Notes: generated from the letters alone by a model not told the origin. A stretch of 64,000 nt of DNA from Salinimicrobium sp963739625 (GCA_963739625.1 CAVUAU010000015.1:1-64000), one strand, 5' to 3'; shown: positions 27,312 through 35,940, counted from the first letter of the stretch. A program made the numbers and translations.

Positions 27312-27834
27312 GATAAAGGGTTTAAAGCTGTTGACAAAGGTAGAAAATGGGCTTATCAACTTCAATTTTTACTATTGTTAATTAAATGTTATAAAACCTT
27401 AAAAATTAACACTTTAAGAAATCAACAGAAATGTTCATAAAAGAAGACGAAAAAATAAAAACGAAATTTGGAAATCTCCCCTGAAATAGCAATAGCAAAG
27501 AAAAAATGAGATCATCAAATTATAACTCTACAATTTTTGGAGAAGTTTTCAGCAGTGCTTTTTAGTTTGTGAACAGGTCTAAAAGTTAAAATTTTTAAGA
27601 TTCTAAATTTAGATTTCGTTATGAACAGTTGTTAATAAAGTCTTAAGAATCTATAGAAATCAAACACTTAAAAGAGCTGAGCTTTGTTGGTAACCTGTGG
27701 CCGGGTAGATTTATAATTAACATCCAAAAAAAAGCGAAAAAAGTTATGCCACATTTCAACAAGCCATAATACACCATCATTTTAATTTTTAAAAAAGAAG
27801 AAAAAAAGATATTTATATTATTAGTGTTTACAAC
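27312..27834. other. AT-rich non-coding region with DnaA-box-like words
   Basis: About 520 bases with no gene. It holds TGTTCATAA (27432-27440, reverse of TTATGAACA), TTGTGAACA (27567-27575), TTATGAACA (27619-27627) and TTGTTAATAA (27629-27638), each close to the DnaA consensus TTATNCACA. An 11-base word TTAAGATTCTA occurs at 27595 and, with one change, at 27643, and again at 28310. The combination of AT-richness, repeated 9-mers and gene-free space could mark a replication origin or simply a long leader of rpiB. Confidence 0.4.
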
Positions 27835-28077
27835 TTAAACGATCTTAAGTGGAGAATTGAAATCGTTGAATGAATTGAGTATCTCCTGAGCCTGTTCTTC
27901 ATCTTCCCGGTGTACCTTTAGCTGAATTCCGCCAATGGCGTTGGAATAGAAGGGAAAGACTCCAACGAAGGTTTCGTTTTGAAAGAAATGCCGTATGTGC
28001 TCCTGTTCAAGTAAAAGTTTGAGCACAGCATATTCGTGTGGGTAGGTAAAGGTGGCAAGAACTATAAAATCTTTCAT
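27835..28077 (-). CDS. DUF2007-family putative signal-transducing protein
   Basis: 80 residues from the ATG of 'MKDFIVLATFTYPHEYAVLK' (28077); the open frame extends 30 bases further but that prefix is not part of the family. The pattern 'hxxhxxLxxxxIxxxxxNExxxG' (VLKLLLEQEHIRHFFQNETFVG) and the closing 'IQLKVHREDEEQAQEILNSF' match DUF2007, a small ferredoxin-like fold related to the ACT/PII-type signalling module. No experimental function. Located 30 bases after a tiny membrane-protein gene on the same strand. Confidence 0.82.
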   Translation of the reverse strand: MKDFIVLATFTYPHEYAVLKLLLEQEHIRHFFQNETFVGVFPFYSNAIGGIQLKVHREDEEQAQEILNSFNDFNSPLKIV

Positions 28078-28107
28078 GGCAGGAGTTGTTCCTACTAAAG
28101 ATACCAC

Positions 28108-28266
28108 TTAATTTTCAGCCGGGATTGAATGGCGGTGTAAAGAATGAGTTCTATTACTATGAGAATGTTCCAGGGTATGGTTGATGTAGGCGACGAAGCT
28201 CAGCACGCCTACAACAAAGATCAGGATAAAGGTAAGTGTGATCTTGTTAGGACGAATAAATTTCAT
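28108..28266 (-). CDS. Small His-rich single-span membrane protein (52 aa), hypothetical
   Basis: An ATG at 28266 opens a 52-residue frame ending at 28108. Basic start (MKFIRPNKIT), one hydrophobic segment (LTFILIFVVGVLSFVAYI), then a tail with seven His residues in about 20 positions (NHTLEHSHSNRTHSLHRHS). The layout is a bitopic peptide with a metal-binding-looking exposed tail. It is too short for standard gene-calling cut-offs. No family recognised. It ends 30 bases before the DUF2007 gene and could be co-transcribed with it; DUF2007 proteins are in some genomes next to metal-related genes, but that link is only suggestive. Confidence 0.55.
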   Translation of the reverse strand: MKFIRPNKITLTFILIFVVGVLSFVAYINHTLEHSHSNRTHSLHRHSIPAEN

Positions 28267-28390
28267 TCGGTTGTGAACTAGACTGTTTCGAGGCTAATTT
28301 AGCAAATAATTAAGATTCTACTACAAATGTGTTAAAATTATCTCAACAAGAAAGATGAAATGATACTATAGCTGAAGTACCTTCTGCACT

Positions 28391-28398
28391 ATTTTTGT
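28391..28398 (+). promoter_or_regulatory. Candidate -7 box (TATTTTTG) for rnr
   Basis: Matches TAnnTTTG 75 bases before the rnr start, in the divergent gap 28267-28473. No convincing -33 element. Confidence 0.35.
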
Positions 28399-28473
28399 AG
28401 ATTAACCGAAATTTGACAGGCAAATAACCATAACTGAGTCTATAAGCCTTAATTTTACAGCTTAATTTAAGAA

Positions 28474-30682
28474 ATGACAAGAAAAAAAAGTAAAGGAAAG
28501 AAAGCAGCGTCGCTGGAAAATGTTACCGAACGCATACTTTCCATTTTAAGAAAAGATACTGGACAATCCTTCAACTATAAACAATTAGCGGCAAAAATGG
28601 GTGTAGATGATCCTACCAACCGCAACAAGATTATCCGCACTTTATCCCAACTGGCAGCCAAAAAGAAAATTGAAGAGACCGAAAGGGGAAAGTACAGACT
28701 TAAACCGGGTGTTGATTACTATACGGGAATCCTCGATATGACCTCCAAAGGGAGCGGCTATGTTATCGTTGAAGATTTGAATGAGGATGTTTTTATTCCC
28801 GAAAAGAAGATCAATAAGGCATTTCACGGAGACGAGGTAGAAATCTACGTCTACAGGCGACGTCGCAACCAAAAATCTGAAGGAGAAGTAACTAAAGTGC
28901 TCAACCGTAAAAAGAACATTTTTGTAGGAGTCCTTCAGCTGAAAGAGAATTTTGGTTTCGTAGCCATTCAGGATCCAAAAATGTATACAGATGTTTTTGT
29001 TCAGAAGAATAAAATAGGGGAGGCCAAAGATGGAGACAAAGTAGTTGTGGAGATCGAAGACTGGCCGGAAAAAGCAGATTCTCCCTTTGGTAAGATAATA
29101 GAAGTTCTTGGGAGACCGGGAGAACATGATACAGAGATTCATGCTATTCTCGCGCAATACGGCTTGCCTCATGAATTTCCAAAGGAGGTGGAGGAATTTG
29201 CCAACGGCCTGGACACCACGATAAGTGAAGATGAAGTTTCCCAACGCCGCGATATGCGCGATATTCTCACTTTTACCATAGATCCTAAAGACGCCAAAGA
29301 TTTTGATGATGCGCTTAGCTTCAGAAAACTTGGAAAATGGCAATTACGAGATCGGAATTCATATTGCAGATGTTTCACATTATGTGAAGCCCGATACCAT
29401 TTTGGACGAGGAAGCATTTAACCGCGCAACTTCAGTCTATCTGGTAGACAGGGTGGTACCAATGCTTCCCGAAGTACTGTCGAATAATGCTTGTTCCCTA
29501 CGCCCACATGAGGAAAAATACACATTTTCGGCTGTCTTTGAAATTAATGATAAAGCCGAAGTAAAAAACGAGTGGTTTGGGAGGACAGTGACCTATTCAG
29601 ATGCCCGTTTTGCTTATGAAGAGGCACAATATGTCATAGAAACAACCGGGGGAGAGATACCCGAAGACATTTCTTTGACAGGAGAAACCTACGAGGTTAA
29701 CGGCGATATTGTCACTGCCATTCTTAAACTTGACGAACTGGCAAAAATTATGCGCAAGAGAAGAATGCGCGAAGGTGCGATCTCTTTTGACAAAGTAGAG
29801 GTGAAGTTTGAACTCGATGAAGATAATGAGCCCGTAGGAGTCTTTTTTAAGACCTCTAAGGAAGCAAACAAGCTTATTGAGGAGTTCATGCTTCTTGCCA
29901 ACAAGAAAGTCGCAGAATTCGTGGGAAAACGCAAACCAAAGAAAACCTTTGTCTACCGTTGTCACGATGAACCCGATACAGAAAAACTTTCTGCCTTGCA
30001 GTCGTTGGTCAGCAAGTTTGGTCATAAATTAAATTTGAAAGATCAAAAAAGCATCAGTAATTCTCTTAATAAGTTGCTGGAAGATGTGCAGGGAACCAAG
30101 GAGCAGAACCTTGTTGATACGCTTACCATCAGGACGATGAGCAAAGCCTATTACAGCACAGAGAACATCGGGCATTACGGACTCTCTTTTGACTTTTATT
30201 CGCATTTTACGTCTCCCATCAGGAGGTATCCAGATGTGATGGCGCACAGGCTGTTGCAAAGGTATTTGGATGATGAGAAATCAGCTTCCGAAGAAGAATA
30301 TGAAGAAAAATGCCAGCATAGCAGCCAAATGGAGAGCCTGGCAACCAATGCCGAAAGAGATTCGATCAAGTACATGCAGGTTAAATTCATGCAGGAGCAC
30401 AATGAAGAGGAATTTCTGGGCGTTATTTCGGGGGTGACCGAATGGGGGATCTACGTAGAGATCATTGCCAATAAATGTGAGGGCATGGTTAGGTTGCGTG
30501 ATATTTCTGAAGATCATTTTGATTTTGACGAAGAACAGTACGCTATTGTGGGACGTAAGACCGGAAAGGTTTATCAGTTAGGAGATGAGGTGTATGTAAG
30601 CGTCAAAAATGCCGATCTTGTGAAAAGGCATCTTGATTTTAATTTAATTGGTTCACGAAATGAAGTTGAAAATGAAAATTAA
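28474..30682 (+). CDS. rnr: Ribonuclease R, reading frame interrupted once
   Basis: Two overlapping frames give one protein of about 735 residues. Domains: N-terminal winged helix ('SFNYKQLAAKMGVDDPTNRN'), two cold-shock domains ('GYVIVEDLNEDVFIPEKKIN', 'NFGFVAIQDPKMYTDVFVQK'), RNB catalytic domain ('FTIDPKDAKDFDDALSF' with the metal-binding Asp cluster, 'IGIHIADVSHYV', 'SVYLVDRVVPMLPEVLSNNA') and a C-terminal S1 domain ('EFLGVISGVTEWGIYVEI'). Processive 3'-5' exoribonuclease able to unwind structured RNA. A single extra G near 29332 (CTTGGAAAATGG where CTTGAAAATGG would read through as R-K-L-E-N-G-N-Y) shifts the frame inside the RNB domain. Probably a sequencing error, since both halves are fully conserved. 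Confidence 0.93.
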
Positions 30683-31346
30683 TAGAAAATTTTTGGTTCT
30701 GGCAGCAGTGTTTTTTGCTGCCTTACAGGTAAATGCTCAGGATGTTAATCAAACCTTGAGTTCTTTCAAAGAAGTAAAGACCTTCAATGGAATTGATGTA
30801 GTCGTTTACCCTTCCGAAGAAAACAGGATAAATATCACGGGTCACAGCAAGAACGAGGTCAAATATGAGATCGTGGAAGGAAGGCTTGAAATACGGCTTT
30901 CGCTGGATAATCTCTGGTCAAAAGACAATACGCTTATCAAGGTCTACGGAAATTCTATTGAGACGATTGATGCCAATGAAGGTTCCAAAATTCAGGTAAA
31001 CGGGGAACTAAAGGGTGAAAAATTGACTTTTAGGGCGCAGGAAGGCGCAACTATAGACGCCGAAGTAGAGGCTCAAAAAGTGGAATCTAAAGCCATCTCC
31101 GGCGGAAATATTACCCTTGACGGTAAGGCTGATTCTCAACAGGTCGAAGCTAACAGCGGCGGGCATTTCTACGGAAAAGGCCTTAAGACAAAAGACACTG
31201 ATGTGAGCGCGGGGACTGCGGGTAGAGCCGAAGTTTTTGTCACCGGCTATTGCCGCGCTACAGCCAAGGTTGGCGGGGTTGTGAAGCTTTATGGAAATCC
31301 CGACGAAGTAGACCGCAAAACGAGCCTGGGAGGTAAAATTTTATAA
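30672..31346 (+). CDS. Exported head-GIN domain protein (DUF2807)
   Basis: About 224 residues with signal peptide (KFLVLAAVFFAALQVNAQ). The body is a right-handed beta-solenoid-like repeat ('FNGIDVVVYPSEENRINITG', 'SIETIDANEGSKIQVNGELK', 'VEANSGGHFYGKGLK', 'GTAGRAEVFVTGYCRATAKV'), the DUF2807 pattern found widely in exported Bacteroidota proteins. Function unknown; probably envelope-associated. The start is uncertain among ATGs at 30660 and 30672 (both inside the end of rnr) and a TTG at 30648; I prefer 30672 because it gives the most compact signal peptide. Overlap with rnr implies coupled expression. Confidence 0.85.
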   Translation: MKINRKFLVLAAVFFAALQVNAQDVNQTLSSFKEVKTFNGIDVVVYPSEENRINITGHSKNEVKYEIVEGRLEIRLSLDNLWSKDNTLIKVYGNSIETIDANEGSKIQVNGELKGEKLTFRAQEGATIDAEVEAQKVESKAISGGNITLDGKADSQQVEANSGGHFYGKGLKTKDTDVSAGTAGRAEVFVTGYCRATAKVGGVVKLYGNPDEVDRKTSLGGKIL

Positions 31347-31387
31347 GTGAGGTAAAATATTACCTTTGTGAAAACTAATAGCTCCTA

Positions 31388-32107
31388 ATGTTCCAAGATA
31401 TTCTGGCAGCCATCCCTTTGGGTTTCTTTCTTGCTTTTTTACTGGGTCCGGTATTTTTTGTACTGCTGGAAACGGCTGCTATAAAGGGTTTTAGAGCAGC
31501 CCTATCCTTTGATCTTGGGGTGATCTCTGCCGATATTATTTTCCTTCTTATAGCCTATTTTAGTACTACCAAACTACTCAATCGCATAAAAGATGATCCG
31601 GCGCTTTTTGTCTTTGGTGGCGGAATTTTGGTCACTTATGGCATTATTCAATTCATACAAACCAAGCGCGTTTTGCAGCACGAGGAGGTGCCCGAGATAC
31701 AAAGGCTGAATAAACGAGACTATTTAGGCCTTGCAGCGAAAGGATTTCTTCTGAATTTTATCAATATCGGCGTTCTGGGCTTCTGGTTGGGATTGATCAT
31801 TATTTTTGGTCCTAAACTGGAGATGGAAACCAACAGGATCATGCTTTTCTTCGGAAGTGTACTGGGAACCTACCTGGTTGTGGATGTTTTCAAGGTATTG
31901 GCGGCCAAAAGACTTAACCGTAAGCTGACTCCCAACCGGATCTACAACGTCAAAAAGGGCATTAGCGTGGTGCTGGTGGTTTTCGGAGTTTTCCTTATCA
32001 GCCAGGGCTTAATTCCGAAGGAGATCAACCAGATCCAGGAGAGAATTGATGAGATCACCCCAAGTCCCGATCGTGATACCACTACTTCTTTTATGCCGGC
32101 AGAATAG
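31388..32107 (+). CDS. LysE-family translocator
   Basis: 239 residues, about six membrane segments. 'IPLGFFLAFLLGPVFFVLLE' at the start is the LysE/RhtB GP-containing first helix, with 'AALSFDLGVISADIIFLLIA' as the second and a substrate-path region 'LLNFINIGVLGFWLGLII' in the middle. Family members export amino acids such as lysine, threonine or homoserine lactones; specificity is not readable. A cytosolic hydrophilic C-terminus (EINQIQERIDEITPSPDRD) follows the last helix. 41 bases after DUF2807, probably part of the rnr unit. Confidence 0.88.
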   Translation: MFQDILAAIPLGFFLAFLLGPVFFVLLETAAIKGFRAALSFDLGVISADIIFLLIAYFSTTKLLNRIKDDPALFVFGGGILVTYGIIQFIQTKRVLQHEEVPEIQRLNKRDYLGLAAKGFLLNFINIGVLGFWLGLIIIFGPKLEMETNRIMLFFGSVLGTYLVVDVFKVLAAKRLNRKLTPNRIYNVKKGISVVLVVFGVFLISQGLIPKEINQIQERIDEITPSPDRDTTTSFMPAE

Positions 32108-32179
32108 TTAGAAATTAGAAATTAGACATGAGATTTCAGACTCTTTCAGGTACTTCTTATGTATCTTTTTCTATCAAAT

Positions 32180-32450
32180 AAATTGTCATTCTGAGCGCAG
32201 CGCAGCGGAGTGAAAAAATCTGTTTTTAGAGACAAGAAAATAGAGCAGAGAGAAAAGATCTTCAAAATGGGCTTTTTAGAGCCCATATCAATTTTAATTT
32301 TGAAACCAAAATTTTGAATCTAAAGAGATTCCTCCTTCGTCGGAATGACAGTGTCATTCAGAACGCAGCGCAGCGAAGTGAAGAATCTCTTCATTTAAGA
32401 ATAAAGAAAAGAGAACAGAGAAAAAGACCTTCAAAAAAGGCATTTTTCGG
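32180..32450. repeat. Two copies of a ~100-base GTCATTC...AGCGCAGCG repeat module
   Basis: GTCATTCTGAGCGCAGCGCA (from 32186) and GTCATTCAGAACGCAGCGCA (from 32353) each lead into GTGAAGAATCT-like, AGAGAAAAGA and TTCAAAA.GGC(A)TTTTT segments. Between them an inverted AGAGATTCCTCCTTCGTCGG AATGAC faces the second copy. The LysE-to-tRNA gap (32108-32513) contains no gene besides these. Confidence 0.7.
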
Positions 32451-32513
32451 AAACCTAAAAAGGCATGGCTTTAAAAATAAATTTTATTACATTTGCCTTC
32501 CTTTAATCAATAA

Positions 32514-32584
32514 GGCATCGTGGCCGAGTGGCTAGGCAGAGCTCTGCAAAAGCTTGTACAGCGGTTCGAATCCGCTCGATGCCT
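32514..32584 (+). tRNA. tRNA-Cys (anticodon GCA)
   Basis: Cloverleaf: acceptor GGCATCG (32514-32520) pairs with CGATGCC (32577-32583); D-arm in GCCGAGTGGCTAGGC; anticodon arm with loop CTGCAAA giving anticodon GCA; T-arm AGCGGTTCGAATCCGCT. No encoded CCA. The transcript is followed by a strong terminator. Confidence 0.95.
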
Positions 32585-32591
32585 CAAGAAC

Positions 32592-32622
32592 AAAAAAGCT
32601 CCTGAAATGGGAGCTTTTTTTT
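32592..32622 (+). terminator. Rho-independent terminator of tRNA-Cys
   Basis: AAAAAGCTCC / GGAGCTTTTT arms (one G bulge) around a short TGAAAT loop, ending in eight Ts, just downstream of the tRNA. Confidence 0.85.
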
Positions 32623-32665
32623 ATTGTAACAATGTTCGATTACATTGTAATTTTTAAAAATAGAG

Positions 32666-32745
32666 TTTGTACAGCGGTTCTCCCGAAGCTTCGGGACGCT
32701 CGATGCCTCAAGAACAAAAAAGCTGCTTAAACGGGAGTTTTTTTT
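32666..32745 (+). repeat. Duplicated 3' half of tRNA-Cys plus terminator, with a palindrome in the T-loop
   Basis: TTGTACAGCGGTTC (32667-32680) and CGCTCGATGCCTCAAGAACA AAAAAGCT (32697-32724) are identical to the tRNA's 3' half and tail. The T-loop bases GAATC are replaced by a perfect 16-base palindrome TCCCGAAGCTTCGGGA (32681-32696). The copied terminator is degenerate (GCTGCTTAAACGGGAGTTTTTTTT). Not a functional tRNA. Confidence 0.85.
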
Positions 32746-32808
32746 ATTTTTTAAGGTACCCGAACATTCAAAATGATACTTTGAACTTTGAACTTTGAAT
32801 CCGGAACC

Positions 32809-33165
32809 TTATCGGCTTTTACTTCTTCTTACCGTCACCATTTGCACGTTTCCGCCAATAGGAGGGTTGATCTTCGACACGTCTACAGTCACCTTTTGAA
32901 CGATTAAAATCTCTTTCAACACCCGGTCCAGGATGCGTTCAGCAACGGTTTCCAATAGCTTGGAACGAATAGCCATTTCTTCTTTTACGATCTTGTTGAG
33001 ATGTACATAATCAATGGTGTCCTTTAACGCATCGGTTTTGGCAGATAGTGAAAGATCCCCGCGAACCTTCAGGTCCACGCGATAATCACTGCCAATTCTT
33101 CCTTCTTCGTCAAGGCAGCCGTGATAGGCAAAAACCCTGATGTTTTTCAGTTTAATAATTCCCAC
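32809..33165 (-). CDS. folB: Dihydroneopterin aldolase
   Basis: 118 residues. 'IKLKNIRVFAYHGCLDEEGR' (YHG motif with the pterin-binding region), 'DYRVDLKVRGDLSLSAKTDA', 'DTIDYVHLNKIVKEEM', 'SKLLETVAERILDRVL' (Glu contacting pterin) and 'VTVDVSKINPPIGGNVQMVT' match FolB throughout. Cleaves dihydroneopterin to hydroxymethyl-dihydropterin in folate synthesis. Intact, usual length, monocistronic and divergent from glnS. Confidence 0.95.
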   Translation of the reverse strand: MGIIKLKNIRVFAYHGCLDEEGRIGSDYRVDLKVRGDLSLSAKTDALKDTIDYVHLNKIVKEEMAIRSKLLETVAERILDRVLKEILIVQKVTVDVSKINPPIGGNVQMVTVRRSKSR

Positions 33166-33279
33166 GGAAAAGTTTTTGCGAAGATAACAAGTTTTCAGCT
33201 CATTCGAAATCGGGCAGAGGTCTCAAAAAGGGCAAAAAGCTATTGTGTTACCGGCCGCTGAATTCAGGTTTATTTTCGT

Positions 33280-33287
33280 TAATTTTG
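33280..33287 (+). promoter_or_regulatory. Candidate -7 box (TAATTTTG) for glnS
   Basis: Exact TAnnTTTG match 25 bases before the glnS start codon; -33 element not evident. Confidence 0.4.
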
Positions 33288-33312
33288 GCCTCCTAAAGTA
33301 GATAGAACTATT

Positions 33313-34992
33313 ATGTCTGAAGAAAAGCGATCTCTCAATTTTATTGAGCAGTTGATAGAGGAAGATTTAAGGAACGGGTTTGACCGGAAGGAATTGCATT
33401 TCAGGTTTCCGCCGGAGCCAAACGGATATCTTCACATTGGCCATGCTTCTTCCATTTGCCTCAACTTTGGCCTTGGCGAAAAGTATGATGCCCCTGTAAA
33501 CCTAAGGTTTGATGATACGAATCCGATTAAAGAAGAGCAGGAGTACGTTGACGCAATACGCAATGATGTGGAATGGTTAGGCTTCAAATGGGCCAAGGAA
33601 TGTTATGCTTCAGACTATTTTCAGCAGCTGTACGATTGGGCGGTAGAGATGATCAAGAATGGCGATGCCTATGTTGACAGCCAGACTTCCGAAGAGATTG
33701 CAGAACAAAAGGGAACTCCCACTCAACCGGGAAAACCTAGTCCTTACAGGGAGCGTTCGGTAGAAGAGAACCTTGAATTGTTCGAGAAAATGAAGAACGG
33801 GGAAACCCCCGAGAAAGGTCATGTGCTGCGCGCAAAGATCGATATGGCATCACCAAATATGTTGATGCGTGACCCGGTTATGTATCGTTGTTTGCACAAG
33901 AATCACCACCGCACCAAAGATGAGTGGAAGATCTACCCAATGTACGATTGGGCGCATGGAGAAAGTGATTTTATAGAAGGAATTTCACATTCCTTCTGTA
34001 CGCTTGAATTCCTGCCGCACAGGGAACTTTACAACTGGTTTCTGGGGAAAGTGGGTGAAATAGAAAAAACCAGGCCGAAACAGCGCGAATTCGCCCGTAG
34101 AAACCTTAGCCATACGGTCGTTAGCAAGCGAAAGCTGGCACAGCTGGTGGAAAAAGGGGTGGTGGCTTCCTGGGATGACCCAAGAATGCCGACTATTTCG
34201 GGTCTGAGAAGGAGAGGTTATACTCCGGAATCTATCCGCACCTTTGCGAACACCATAGGGATCGCAAAAAGGGAAAATTTGATCGATGTTTCTTTACTTG
34301 AGCATTGTATCAGGGAAGATTTAAACAAGAAGGCACCACGCGTAATGGCGGTACTTGATCCTGTGAAACTGGTAATCACCAATTATCCTGAAGGAGAAGA
34401 GGAGTGGCTTGATGCAGAGAATAATCAGGAAGATGAGAGTGCAGGCTTCAGAAAAGTGCCTTTTTCAAGAGAATTGTTCATCGAAAAAGAAGATTTTAAG
34501 GAGGAGGCAAACCGCAAATTCTTCAGACTTACCATTGGTAAAGAAGTAAGGCTGAAGAACGCTTATATCATCAAGGGTGAAAGCGTGGTAAAAGATGAGA
34601 ACGGCGAGATCACAGAGATCCACTGTACTTACGATCCAAAGAGTCGAAGCGGCAGCGGAACCGAAGAATCTATGCGTAAGGTAAAAGGAACTCTGCATTG
34701 GGTTTCTGTAAAACACGCCATTGAAGCCGAGGTACGCCTCTACGACCGCCTTTTCAATGTTGATGCCCCCGATGCTGACAAGGAAAAAGATTTTCTGGAG
34801 TACATCAATCCCGAATCGCTTCAAACCGTGACTGCCTACCTGGAACCAAGCCTTAAAGATGCTAAAGTACTGGATCAATTTCAGTTCCAAAGATTAGGAT
34901 ATTTTAACGTTGATAAAGAAAGTAAACCGGAACATCTGGTTTTCAATCGCACCGTGACCCTCCGGGATTCGTGGGCAAACAAGGGAAAATAG
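33313..34992 (+). CDS. glnS: Glutaminyl-tRNA synthetase
   Basis: 559 residues. Class I motifs: HIGH as 'PPEPNGYLHIGHASSICLNF' and KMSKS-equivalent 'SHTVVSKRKLAQLVEKG'. 'LRFDDTNPIKEEQEYVDAIR' and 'WKIYPMYDWAHGESDFIEGI' are typical of GlnRS, and the two C-terminal anticodon-binding beta-barrels are present ('EEWLDAENNQEDE', 'LNVDAPDADKEKDFLEYINP'-like region). Its presence means direct Gln-tRNA charging rather than reliance only on the GatCAB pathway. Intact. Divergent from folB. Confidence 0.97.
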   Translation: MSEEKRSLNFIEQLIEEDLRNGFDRKELHFRFPPEPNGYLHIGHASSICLNFGLGEKYDAPVNLRFDDTNPIKEEQEYVDAIRNDVEWLGFKWAKECYASDYFQQLYDWAVEMIKNGDAYVDSQTSEEIAEQKGTPTQPGKPSPYRERSVEENLELFEKMKNGETPEKGHVLRAKIDMASPNMLMRDPVMYRCLHKNHHRTKDEWKIYPMYDWAHGESDFIEGISHSFCTLEFLPHRELYNWFLGKVGEIEKTRPKQREFARRNLSHTVVSKRKLAQLVEKGVVASWDDPRMPTISGLRRRGYTPESIRTFANTIGIAKRENLIDVSLLEHCIREDLNKKAPRVMAVLDPVKLVITNYPEGEEEWLDAENNQEDESAGFRKVPFSRELFIEKEDFKEEANRKFFRLTIGKEVRLKNAYIIKGESVVKDENGEITEIHCTYDPKSRSGSGTEESMRKVKGTLHWVSVKHAIEAEVRLYDRLFNVDAPDADKEKDFLEYINPESLQTVTAYLEPSLKDAKVLDQFQFQRLGYFNVDKESKPEHLVFNRTVTLRDSWANKGK

Positions 34993-35092
34993 AGACGTTT
35001 CCGGATTATTGGGTTAAGAAAGTTTTAGCATTGGGTATTGTATATTAACCGGTTGTTAACAGCAGGGCGTATCACATTATTCTATATTTGAT

Positions 35093-35100
35093 TACAACTC
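35093..35100 (+). promoter_or_regulatory. -7 box (TATATTTG) upstream of the YtxH-holin-like operon
   Basis: Exact TAnnTTTG match 29 bases before the YtxH gene start; no TTTG at usual -33 spacing. Confidence 0.45.
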
Positions 35101-35129
35101 GAATATTAATCTAAACAACCAATAATATC

Positions 35130-35495
35130 ATGGCAAAATCTTTTCTAGCGTTTGTGACCGGAGCCGCCATTGGCGCAGGTCTTGGTATGCTGTACGCACC
35201 TGAAACCGGCGAAGAAACCCGAAGAAAACTTAGTGAGAACGCCCGTAGAACACAAGACGATCTCAACAAGAGATACCGGGAAACCTCTTCTAACCTTAGT
35301 CAAAAAGCAAAAAAAGCCAAACACGACTTTGAAGATAGACTTGAAGAAACACTTTCTTCGGCCAGCTTTAAAGCAGACGAAATTTTGAGCAGCCTGGAAT
35401 CTAAACTCGAAGAGCTTAGAAAACAGAATGCGAAATTTCAAAAAGACAAAAAAGACGAAGCAGCAGACACTTCTTCTGAAAACATTGTAGTGTAG
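35130..35495 (+). CDS. YtxH-domain protein
   Basis: 121 residues. The glycine-rich hydrophobic start 'FLAFVTGAAIGAGLGMLYAP' followed by 'ETGEETRRKLSENARR' is the YtxH signature; the rest is a long charged amphipathic helix (about 45-110) with Lys/Glu alternation, likely a coiled coil. YtxH-type proteins are induced by general stress in Bacillus, but molecular function is unknown. Seven bases before the holin-like gene; the three small genes here form one unit. Confidence 0.88.
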   Translation: MAKSFLAFVTGAAIGAGLGMLYAPETGEETRRKLSENARRTQDDLNKRYRETSSNLSQKAKKAKHDFEDRLEETLSSASFKADEILSSLESKLEELRKQNAKFQKDKKDEAADTSSENIVV

Positions 35496-35502
35496 GCAAC
35501 TT

Positions 35503-35940
35503 ATGGCATTCGAAAGAATATCTGAAAACCTAAAACAGTTAAACGAAAACATCAGGTCCTTTGCCGAGAGCAGTGCAGAGTACTATAAGCTGGATCTGTT
35601 TAGCAAAACCATGAAAGGGGCTACTTCTGCGATCAAGTTCGCGGCAATAGCCTTTTTTCTTGTTTTTTTCCTTCTATTCCTTTCCCTCGCAGCTTCTGTG
35701 CTTATTAGTACCGAGATTGGCGTTCCCAGTAGCGGCTTTTTCATAGTTGCAGGCTTTTACCTGTTATTGGTACTTTTCTTCGTTTTCTTTGGGAGTTCTC
35801 TCCTTACGAAGACCTTGTTACCGCCGGCTTCAAGAAAGTTCTTTAATAAACCAGAAAAGACGGTTCCTAAAGAACCGGAACTCACCACCAAAGCACGTGT
35901 ACAGGAAGAGGAAATAATTATTGAGGATGAGAGAGTATAA
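35503..35940 (+). CDS. Putative holin-X/DUF1469-like membrane protein
   Basis: 145 residues: N-terminal amphipathic helix ('ISENLKQLNENIRSFAESSA', 'YYKLDLFSKTMKGATSAIK'), two membrane helices ('FAAIAFFLVFFLLFLSLAAS' and 'GFFIVAGFYLLLVLFFVFFG') and a charged C-terminus ending 'EEEIIIEDERV'. This matches the 'phage holin family/Actinobacterial holin-X' superfamily, which despite the name is usually chromosomal and not phage-linked; no phage genes are nearby. Its last 14 bases overlap the next gene. Confidence 0.8.
   Translation: MAFERISENLKQLNENIRSFAESSAEYYKLDLFSKTMKGATSAIKFAAIAFFLVFFLLFLSLAASVLISTEIGVPSSGFFIVAGFYLLLVLFFVFFGSSLLTKTLLPPASRKFFNKPEKTVPKEPELTTKARVQEEEIIIEDERV

Noticed and set aside
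27312..27834. Structured RNA such as RNase P RNA, tmRNA or 6S RNA
   Set aside because: None of the conserved core words of these RNAs is visible and the stretch is too AT-rich for stable long stems.
32314..32535. 73-codon frame running into tRNA-Cys
   Set aside because: Lies across repeat modules and into the tRNA; basic low-complexity translation without family resemblance.
32666..32745. Second tRNA gene
   Set aside because: Only the 3' half is present, the T-loop is replaced by a palindrome, and there is no acceptor 5' strand, D-arm or anticodon arm.
35503..35940. Prophage holin
   Set aside because: The label belongs to a chromosomal family; no lysin, tail, capsid or integrase gene lies nearby.
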